This document shows positions 1 to 5,401 of a stretch of DNA of 5,401 bases, one piece after another. Both the position numbers and the translations under genes were made by a program. The notes below the pieces were generated by a model. It was not told the DNA's origin and did not search any database. It worked only from the letters and a program-made list of their open reading frames with translations. Position 1 is the first letter of the stretch, and every line of letters begins with the position of its first letter. This DNA is from Acidobacteriota bacterium (lineage in GTDB: Bacteria > Acidobacteriota > Vicinamibacteria > Vicinamibacterales > CAVVIG01). The stretch lies in assembly GCA_016195295.1 (NCBI GenBank), contig JACPZV010000445.1, positions 1 to 5,401 on the forward strand. Direction: 5' to 3'.

Positions 1-911
1 CCTTGCACGTTCGCGCGGCGCTCGCTCGCGGCGTCGGAAAACTCCCAGAACGAGTGACACTGGCCGCAGACTTGTGACGCTCGCTTCGGATCGAGACGGT
101 CCGGCCGGACGATGGTCGGGTCGGCGTGGCCGGTGAGATGCAGCCAGTACCGCCGCTGCGGGAGCGAGTTCGCGCGCACGTGCTCCGCGCCCGGTCCGTG
201 ACACGCTTCACACGCGATGCCGAATTCGGCCGACGTCGTGCTCGCCGATTGCGACGCGACAGGTCGGGATCCGAACGGCGTGTCGATTTGCGGCCGCCCG
301 TCGGCCGTGTGGCACGCGACGCAGATGCCGTTCCACGCGCCGGTTTCGGAGTGTGGCGGTCCCGGCGGACGCATCACCGCCGCGCGGCGCGGAATCCAGC
401 GGCGCTCTGCGGCCAGCCAGATCGCGGGAAGCTGACCGAGCATCCGGCTGCGTCCGGTTGCGTACCAGTAGATCTGCTGGGTGTGCGACCCGGTCGTCAT
501 CACGATCCGTCGCTGTATGCGTGGCGACCCCGCACGATCCGGATCGTTGAATTCGGCCCACAGCTCACGACTGCGGACCTCGAGGCGCATTGGCTCGCCG
601 GGGACTTCGTCCACTCGCACGTTGTCGAAGCTGGTAGCGACGCCGTCGGGCGCCGCGATCTGCGTCATCGTGCGGTGATATGACGCGTGCCAGCTTGCGT
701 ACTCGCTCGGATGACACGCCCGGCACGTCTGCGACGACACGAAGCCAGCCCCCTGAATCTGCACCGGCCGATCGGCGATCCGTGATTCGGGAAGAACGGC
801 GTCCCGCGACATCGTCAACCCCAGCCGCGCCGCGACTCCCGTCGCCGCGATGACCCCCGCGACGCCGGCAAATTGACGCTTGCGAACACATCGCGAATGG
901 AGCATCATCAT
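1..911 (-). CDS. Multiheme c-type cytochrome (cytochrome c554-like), C-terminus beyond the left edge
   Basis: This frame stays open from a start at 911 down to the window edge, giving 303 residues with no stop. Four heme-attachment motifs are seen: CRACH at residues 63-67, CVACH at 197-201, CEACH at 234-238 (followed by GPGAEHV) and CGQCH at 282-286. The first motif lies in a segment reading FVSSQTCRACHPSEYASWH, a pattern I associate with cytochrome c554/c-prime-like periplasmic multiheme proteins, often with TPRs further on; that match is from memory. Residues 1-13 are basic and 14-28 are moderately hydrophobic, so a signal peptide or membrane anchor is likely. The start is one of three consecutive ATG codons (911, 908, 905); upstream to the stop at 963-965 there is no other start codon, and no strong Shine-Dalgarno is visible. 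The expected role is periplasmic electron transfer; the redox partner is unknown. More hemes may lie outside the window. Confidence 0.87.
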   Translation of the reverse strand, partial: MMMLHSRCVRKRQFAGVAGVIAATGVAARLGLTMSRDAVLPESRIADRPVQIQGAGFVSSQTCRACHPSEYASWHASYHRTMTQIAAPDGVATSFDNVRVDEVPGEPMRLEVRSRELWAEFNDPDRAGSPRIQRRIVMTTGSHTQQIYWYATGRSRMLGQLPAIWLAAERRWIPRRAAVMRPPGPPHSETGAWNGICVACHTADGRPQIDTPFGSRPVASQSASTTSAEFGIACEACHGPGAEHVRANSLPQRRYWLHLTGHADPTIVRPDRLDPKRASQVCGQCHSFWEFSDAASERRANVQ

Positions 912-1043
912 CGCCGCCCACGGAGCTTTGCGGTCCGTTTCGTCTGATTCGGAATCGGCATCCTACTGCATCCGCCCGCGCTTATCCGTCGTTTGTCATG
1001 ACCTTTGCCGTGGGGAGGTTACATGACGTCGGGTAGAGTCCGC
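912..1043. other. Gap between the cytochrome start and the receptor remnant; no gene seen
   Basis: These bases separate the minus-strand cytochrome start from the plus-strand receptor remnant. A cytochrome promoter would be expected here, but I see no convincing -35/-10 pair on the minus strand. On the plus strand a GGGGAGG at 1012-1018 precedes an ATG at 1023 by four bases. It resembles a ribosome binding site, but the codons that follow soon enter the middle of a receptor domain, so I treat it as chance. Confidence 0.4.
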
Positions 1044-1437
1044 TCCGTCGTCGATCAGTACGTGCGCGACGCGCTCGTCCGACTCACCTTTCAGGCGACT
1101 CCCCGAAACAAGGTGAGCGCGTACATGGAGCGCATCTGGAAGTTCAAGGGGCACGAATTGAACCCCGGCGATGAGATCGAGCGCGCCTCCGGCCTCCGCG
1201 ATCCCAAGCACGCACCGGGACGCACAACGTGAAGACCGGGCTGCAGTGGTCCTTCGGGCAGGAGGGCAACTCGGTCTCGCGGAACGCCGATCTCAACCAG
1301 AACTACCGCAGCGGCGTTGCCGATTCGGTCGACGTCTACAACACGCCGACGCGCAACGATGAGTACGTGAACGCCGACGTCGGCGTGTACGTTCAGGACG
1401 CGTGGACGATGAACCGGCTCACGTTGACCGGCGGCCT
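1044..1437 (+). pseudogene. Remnant of an Oar-like TonB-dependent receptor, truncated at both ends with an internal frame-shifting deletion
   Basis: Two pieces of one receptor are joined out of frame. Piece one (about 1044-1214) encodes VVDQYVRDALVRLTFQ and then TPRNKVSAYMERIWKFKGHE, typical of the start of the beta-barrel in carboxypeptidase-regulatory-like TonB-dependent receptors. Piece two (about 1217-1437) encodes GTHNVKTGLQWSFGQ and later EYVNADVGVYVQDAW. It aligns with the minus-strand receptor in this window: 13 of 15 residues match at GSHNVKTGFQWSFGQ, and 14 of 22 over the EYV..RLT stretch. The minus-strand gene has at least 47 residues just before GSHNVKTG that have no counterpart here, so a segment is missing at about 1212-1219, where ACGCAC occurs twice (1210-1215 and 1220-1225). 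Signal peptide, plug and most of the barrel are absent, and homology stops at 1437 after LTLTGGL where RYEYF would follow. It cannot make a working receptor. The divergence argues for a separate paralogue rather than a recent copy. Confidence 0.78.
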
Positions 1438-1519
1438 GGCCGGAGAGCCCTGCCTTGAGCCACACGAGGCCGATGATGACCACCACAAACGCCGGTCCGA
1501 TGGGAAGGACTCTTCGCAT
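1437..1519 (-). pseudogene. Orphan 5' end of an unknown exported protein, cut off at the receptor remnant
   Basis: An ATG at 1519 opens a reading frame starting MRRVLPIGPAFVVVIIGLVW and continuing LKAGLSGQA. That is a classic signal peptide: a basic start, a hydrophobic core at about residues 5-20 and a small-residue end. The ATG is preceded by a good Shine-Dalgarno and lies 60 bases after the stop of the TPR lipoprotein gene on the same strand, as expected for the next gene of an operon. At about 1437 the sequence becomes the antisense of the receptor remnant. The frame stays open to 1091 (142 residues in all), but that tail is antisense to recognisable plus-strand receptor codons and is probably not meaningful protein. 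The body of the original gene is missing, so its function cannot be stated. It could instead be a short chance frame, but the Shine-Dalgarno, signal peptide and spacing together argue against that. Confidence 0.5.
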
Positions 1520-1526
1520 CGTTCCA

Positions 1527-1534
1527 CTCCCTTC
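1527..1534 (-). promoter_or_regulatory. Shine-Dalgarno site of the orphan gene start
   Basis: On the minus strand GAAGGGAG lies seven bases before the ATG at 1519. It is the best ribosome binding site I see for any minus-strand start in this window. It supports translation from 1519 rather than from the in-frame ATG further upstream at 1573. Confidence 0.55.
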
Positions 1535-1579
1535 TGACTGCGGAGAACGCCCTGGAACCCTGGACCAAGGCACGCCGCC

Positions 1580-3517
1580 TCAGCGCTGGACACGCGCGGC
1601 CGAAACGGCCTTCTCAACCGCGATCCGCAGATTCTCGCGCGCGTTGGCATGGTCAGGCTCGATCTGCAGCGCCTGACGAAAGTGGGTGATCGCCTCGCCA
1701 AGCTTTCCCTGTAAACCCAGGCCGGCGCCCAAGTTGTTGTGGGCTTCCGCGGAGTCCGGTTTGATGCGCACCGCAATGCGGAACTGCGCGATCGCCTCAT
1801 CCAATTTCCCTTGTAAGCTCAGGACTTCGCCCAGATTGTTGTGGGCTTCGGCAAGATCGGGCTCGAGCCGCAACACCTCGCGATAGTGGCGGATCGCTTC
1901 ATCAAGGCGGCCTTTGGCTCTCAGCGCGTTGCCCAGATTGTAGTGTGCATCGGCAAAATCAGGCTCAAACCGCAGGGCCTGGCGATATTGGCTCATCGCC
2001 TCGTCCACGTTGCCCTGTGTGGCCAGCACAACGCCGAGATTGTTACGCGCCGCGGCATGGCTTGGGTCGCGTTCCAGCGCCGCGCGATACTGGCGAATCG
2101 CCTCCAACGGCTGACCCTTGTCCCGAAGCGCGTTGCCCAGTTCGTAGTAGGCCCACACGTCGCTGGGATTCTTCCGGAGCGCCTGGCGATAGAGCGCCTC
2201 CTTCAGAAGCACCGCATCCTCCGCGCTTCGCGGCAGCACCTGAAGCTGCAGGTGAGCCATCTCATCCGACGACCGAAGTCCGGCGACGACCCGCTTGGGC
2301 GGACGGCTCGGATTGCGGACGTTGTCGGCGGAGTTGTCGTAGCTGTACCGCATGCTGATTGTCGTTCCCTTGGGCAGGTGGATTGGCTTCGCATACCGAT
2401 AAATGTCCTGCCACTTGAAATCCCAGTCGCTGATGCGAATCAGCCACCTCTCCGTCCCATCGGGCAGCCTGGCCAGGCCCTCCATGGTCTTGGCGAGAAA
2501 ATGGGCGTGCGGATATGCCGCGAGCACCTCAACGTCCACCGGCAGCTCGAACCTGTCGGTGACGATGAAGTGTTTCTCTCCGGGGGGAATATCAATCGCC
2601 TGATCGGCGTCGAGTCGCATGAGAGACATCAGAGGCCCGACCGGCGGCGCCTTGGCAAAGTACAGTCCGACGATCGGATTCAGCACCTCCGGTTTACCGG
2701 AGGGTATCACGTGCAGTTGAAGGACCAGGTCGGTGCCTGGTTCGAGACGCCAGGCCTTGCCTTCGACACCCGGAAAGGGGACCATGCCGGGCGTCCAACC
2801 AAGCAGGTGCCCGTCGGGTGCTTGCGAGTCGCCCATACCCATGCCGTCGAAGCCTGGCTCGACATCCCGTTCATCCCGGCGACGTGATGACCGGGTTGGA
2901 TCGACTCCAAGCAGAGCGTGATGGACAACCCCGGCGCTCCCCGGACGGAGCTCCACTGTCTTCACGTAGCGTGTCGTCGACACCGGAATCGGGATGACGA
3001 AGTTGCGCCACACTTCGGGAGGGTCCGCCCGCAAGATGTACGGCCGAGGCAGCTTGATGACGAGGTCCGGTTGGCCGAGCCGCCACCCTTCAGTGAACTG
3101 CGGCAGAGGCGGCAAATCGGCGGGGTCCCCTTCGGGCGCTCCCTGCGCCTCCCACCGGCGGATTGTTTCAATCTGAGCGTCTGTGAGCCGGCGTTCGCCG
3201 GCAAACTGGCCGTAGCCCGGATCGGGGAGCCACGGCGGCATGAATCGACTCCGGGTCACCGCCACAATCGTCCGGGCACGCCGTTTCACGTCCCGGTAGG
3301 TGAGCAGACTAAACGGCGCCGACTCGCCCGGGCGATGGCACGCGACGCACTCCCGAAAGAAGACGGGAGCCACATCCCTGGTGAACGTCAACGTGCCCGA
3401 CGCCGGCTTGCCGTTCGTCCTGCGCGAGTCCGAATCTCGACAGCCCACGAGGCTCGCCACCTCGACAGCGAGGCCCGCGATCAGGCTGACAAGAGTGATT
3501 TTCTTGAAGTCTGCCAT
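1580..3517 (-). CDS. Lipoprotein with c-type heme, PHM-like copper monooxygenase domain and five TPRs
   Basis: This is a complete 645-residue protein. Residues 7-26 form a lipoprotein signal ending in the lipobox LVGC (Cys26), so the mature protein is probably membrane-anchored on the periplasmic side. A cytochrome c-like domain follows, with CVACH at 57-61 and Met93 (RFMPPW) as the probable distal heme ligand. Residues 170-430 resemble copper type II ascorbate-dependent monooxygenases: His199-His200, His269, His337 and His339 (PHAH) and Met420 (SSDEM) match the six copper ligands of rat PHM (H107, H108, H172, H242, H244, M314) in order and roughly in spacing. PHM's peptide-anchoring residues R240, N316 and Y318 align with Tyr335, His422 and Gln424, so peptide amidation is not expected. 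Five 34-residue TPRs cover 454-623. The natural substrate is unknown; heme-to-copper electron transfer is my inference. The ATG at 3517 is the only start before an upstream in-frame stop at 3533-3535, though no clear Shine-Dalgarno precedes it. The receptor gene lies 247 bases upstream on the same strand. Confidence 0.93.
   Translation of the reverse strand: MADFKKITLVSLIAGLAVEVASLVGCRDSDSRRTNGKPASGTLTFTRDVAPVFFRECVACHRPGESAPFSLLTYRDVKRRARTIVAVTRSRFMPPWLPDPGYGQFAGERRLTDAQIETIRRWEAQGAPEGDPADLPPLPQFTEGWRLGQPDLVIKLPRPYILRADPPEVWRNFVIPIPVSTTRYVKTVELRPGSAGVVHHALLGVDPTRSSRRRDERDVEPGFDGMGMGDSQAPDGHLLGWTPGMVPFPGVEGKAWRLEPGTDLVLQLHVIPSGKPEVLNPIVGLYFAKAPPVGPLMSLMRLDADQAIDIPPGEKHFIVTDRFELPVDVEVLAAYPHAHFLAKTMEGLARLPDGTERWLIRISDWDFKWQDIYRYAKPIHLPKGTTISMRYSYDNSADNVRNPSRPPKRVVAGLRSSDEMAHLQLQVLPRSAEDAVLLKEALYRQALRKNPSDVWAYYELGNALRDKGQPLEAIRQYRAALERDPSHAAARNNLGVVLATQGNVDEAMSQYRQALRFEPDFADAHYNLGNALRAKGRLDEAIRHYREVLRLEPDLAEAHNNLGEVLSLQGKLDEAIAQFRIAVRIKPDSAEAHNNLGAGLGLQGKLGEAITHFRQALQIEPDHANARENLRIAVEKAVSAARVQR
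1649..2158 (-). repeat. Five tandem 102-bp units encoding TPRs
   Basis: Five consecutive 34-codon units, residues 454-487, 488-521, 522-555, 556-589 and 590-623, share the TPR pattern A-x-NLG-x-L--G-----A--xYR-AL---P. The similarity is visible in the DNA too: the antisense of AEAHNNLG recurs as near-identical stretches 102 bases apart. A partial helix (434-449) precedes the array and ANARENL follows it. The repeats probably bind a protein partner. Their uniformity makes the region prone to unit gain or loss and to misassembly. Confidence 0.9.
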
Positions 3518-3764
3518 GACGGGACGTCGTAATCACCCGGCGGCGCCGAGAACGCTCGGCTGATTTGACCGGTCTTTTGGCCGTTCGAAGACGCCGGCGT
3601 CCAACAGCCCCCTCTACGAGCAGCGGCCGATTTTCTGGAGGGGAGCAGACATAGAAGCTCGCGACGAAGGAGAATCTGTACGACGAGTGACGATCGGACG
3701 ACGCCGTAGCGCGACGAGGGAGACAGCGGCGCTCCTCGTTGCATCCGGGGTTACTTATTGTTCC
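3518..3764. other. Noncoding spacer between the receptor and the heme/copper/TPR gene
   Basis: This 247-base gap lies between two minus-strand genes. I see no convincing gene in it. It should hold the receptor's terminator or the promoter of the lipoprotein gene, but I find neither a hairpin with a T-run on the minus strand nor a good -35/-10 pair. Because the gap is long, the lipoprotein may have its own promoter; this is inference. Confidence 0.5.
3545..3560. repeat. Short perfect inverted repeat upstream of the lipoprotein gene
   Basis: GCCGAG and CTCGGC form a six-base-pair stem around an AACG loop. In the minus-strand transcript it sits 27 bases before the start codon at 3517. No T-run follows on that strand, so it is a poor intrinsic terminator; it could be a small leader hairpin, an operator half-site pair or chance in GC-rich DNA. 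Confidence 0.3.
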
Positions 3765-5401
3765 TTACCACTTCACCTGTGACACCAACCGCAGCAGCCG
3801 CCCCTGGAGAATCGTATTCGGGAAGTCGAGGCTCGGGCCAAACACCTCCGTTTGGAGCGTGACCACGGAGGAGTTGAGCGCGTTGTAGACATCCGCCTGA
3901 GCCGTGAACTGATAGCCGCCCAACCGGAAGTTTTTCTTGAACGCGACGTCGACTTGATTCCAGCGGTCCAGATACTTGGTCCCCGGGGGCGTCAGCCGGA
4001 CCTGCACCGGCACCGTCCGCCGGCCGTTCGGAAAGACCGAGGCCGGCACGTCCCAGACGGTTTGCGTCTCGTTGCCGGCAAAGCTCACGATCGTGCCGCT
4101 GAACTCGAACCCGATGGGCAGAGGCAAGGTACCCACCAGCTTGAAGTCGTGCCGGAAGGGGATGTCCAGATTGCGCTCGTCGCAGAACCGCCCGCCACGC
4201 ACGAAGGAGATGTCGTAGAACAAGTCGCTCGAGGTGGAACCGTTCGGGTTCCACTGGTCGCACGTCACCGCCTGGTTCCGACTGGCGCTCCACCCGCCGA
4301 ACACGGTCGACCCGTTGGGCAGGCGGCTGTTGAAGCTGATCTCGAGGTCGTTGGAGATGTGCGTATTGGTGTCGGAGTTGTAGTCCAGAATACTCACCTG
4401 CCCGCGCTTTTTCGGGTCGAGGTTGTAGATGGTGAGGATCTCCCCGTTCCCCAGCGGGTTGGGCACCTGGAACGCCGTGAAATCAGTTTGGGGATTCACG
4501 AGCACGTTGTTTTCCCCCTGCAACCGGTAATACTGCCGCCGGTACCAGGCGAAGGTCACGCCCAGCTGCGACAGCAGCTGGCGCTGGATGCTGACGGTGT
4601 ACTCGCCGTTGTATTCCCGTCTGATCCCGTCCGCCGGCCTGCGGTCGGCCGCGAGGCCGAAGGACCTGTTATTGCTCGGGCCAATCTCGTTGTCCTGCAC
4701 GATATCGTCGCGGTCGCCCGGCTTGGGGATACCCGAGGGGGTGGACGTCCCCGGTATCAGATCGACATCGAACCAGTCGCGCACGTCGGTCGCACTTCCA
4801 CGGATCGGGTTGTAGCGCTTGGCGAAGCTCCCGGCCATGGGCCGCATGTACTTGTTCGCGCCAAACTTGAGCGCCGTCTTCCCGTCTCCGAAGAGATCGT
4901 ACGCGAGGCCAAACCGCGGTGCGACGTCGTGCCAGATCGGCAGCCCCCTTATCTCAGGGAAGATCGCGCCAGGCACGAAGCGACCCTCCGCCCTCCACTG
5001 CTCTTTGATCATCGAGTTGAAATATTCGTAACGGACGCCCGGGCTGACTGTCAGCCGCTTGAACCTCCACGTATCCTGAGCGTAGACGCCGATGTCCGCC
5101 TTCACGTACTCCTCGGTGGCGTACGGGTTGATGGTCACCACCACCGATTCCGGGACGCCGAGGCGATACCGCTACTCCTGCAAGTCCCCGTGCGACGAGG
5201 CGTCGTTGCGGTCCTGCCCGAATGACCACTGGAACCCGGTCTTGACGTTGTGCGACCCGGTCACATAGGACAGCGCTGTGGTGATGTGGTTTCGGTCCGG
5301 AAGCGTGCCACCATACCCCGTGGTGGCCACGGTCCGCTGTCGGGTGATGATGTCGAGATGCGAGACGTCCCTGAACCAAGGGTCAACGTTGGGGCCACCC
5401 G
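3765..5401 (-). pseudogene. Oar-like TonB-dependent outer-membrane receptor, N-terminus beyond the right edge, interrupted by an in-frame TAG
   Basis: One frame reads from the right edge (codon at 5397-5399) to TAA at 3765-3767, with a single TAG at 5172-5174. Seventy-five codons precede the TAG and 468 follow it. Both sides belong to one protein: GSHNVKTGFQWSFGQ before the stop and EYVKADIGVYAQDTW after it occur in the same order in the plus-strand remnant at 1217-1437, which has sense codons at that point. The visible part is the C-terminal beta-barrel of a carboxypeptidase-regulatory-like TonB-dependent receptor, with alternating strand patterns, YNALNSS near the end, and the terminal residues QVKW, an aromatic end that suits recognition by the outer-membrane barrel assembly machinery. 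The signal peptide, regulatory-like domain and plug would lie beyond 5401. Such proteins import large ligands using TonB energy; the substrate cannot be deduced. Restarting at the GTG at 5144 would give 459 residues without signal or plug, so the gene looks broken unless the TAG is a sequencing error. Confidence 0.88.

Noticed and set aside
126..683. Plus- and minus-strand frames inside the cytochrome region, such as 126-683 plus and 565-921 minus
   Set aside because: They are Arg-rich with no domain signal, whereas the frame chosen at 1-911 minus carries four CxxCH motifs.
1044..1519. An insertion sequence or integron as the cause of the rearrangement
   Set aside because: I see no transposase or integrase codons, terminal inverted repeats, or target-site duplication at the breakpoints.
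1841..2887. A 348-codon open frame on the plus strand
   Set aside because: It is antisense to the TPR and copper-domain coding region, and its apparent repeats merely mirror the TPR units.
1580..3517. Reading the lipoprotein as a true peptide-amidating monooxygenase
   Set aside because: The residues that anchor the peptide in PHM (R240, N316, Y318) are replaced by Tyr335, His422 and Gln424, and no amidating-lyase domain is present.
3609..3643. CCCCTC and GAGGGG as a possible terminator hairpin after the receptor gene
   Set aside because: The loop is 23 bases, the stem only six, and no T-run follows on the minus strand.
3481..3744. An 87-codon minus-strand frame covering the spacer
   Set aside because: It overlaps the start of the lipoprotein gene in another frame, has low-complexity Arg/Ser-rich content and no recognisable features.
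3852..5225. A 457-codon open frame on the plus strand
   Set aside because: It is antisense to the recognisable TonB receptor, sits in codon register with it, and its product is rich in Arg, Val and Pro with no familiar motif: a GC-rich shadow frame.

Overview
The window looks like GC-rich chromosomal DNA from an Acidobacteriota-type bacterium (Vicinamibacteria-like), perhaps from a metagenome assembly. This rests on gene content: a large Oar-like TonB-dependent outer-membrane receptor, a lipoprotein that joins a c-type heme, a copper type II monooxygenase-like domain and TPRs, and a multiheme cytochrome c. I recognise these family styles from that phylum; no taxonomic marker is present, so the placement is inference.

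Layout, left to right. (1) Positions 1-911, minus strand: a multiheme c-type cytochrome whose C-terminus lies beyond the left edge; four CxxCH motifs are visible. (2) About 1044-1519: a scrap zone. It holds a plus-strand remnant of a TonB-dependent receptor, truncated at both ends with an internal deletion that shifts frame. This abuts, at about 1437, a minus-strand gene start that has a good Shine-Dalgarno and a signal-peptide-like N-terminus but whose own body is missing. (3) Positions 1580-3517, minus: an intact 645-residue lipoprotein with one heme site, six residues matching the copper ligands of peptidylglycine monooxygenase (PHM), and five full TPRs. (4) Positions 3518-3764: a noncoding gap with only weak hairpins. 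(5) Position 3765 to the right edge, minus: the C-terminal half of a TonB-dependent receptor, interrupted by an in-frame TAG.

All substantial genes read leftwards (receptor, then heme/copper/TPR lipoprotein, then the beheaded reading frame, then the multiheme cytochrome). This suggests a former outer-membrane uptake plus periplasmic redox cluster that has been rearranged between 1044 and 1519 and damaged in the receptor. The most interesting intact object is the lipoprotein: it keeps the copper ligands of PHM, lacks PHM's peptide-anchoring residues, and carries its own heme. I see no tRNA, rRNA, CRISPR array, complete insertion sequence or convincing terminator.
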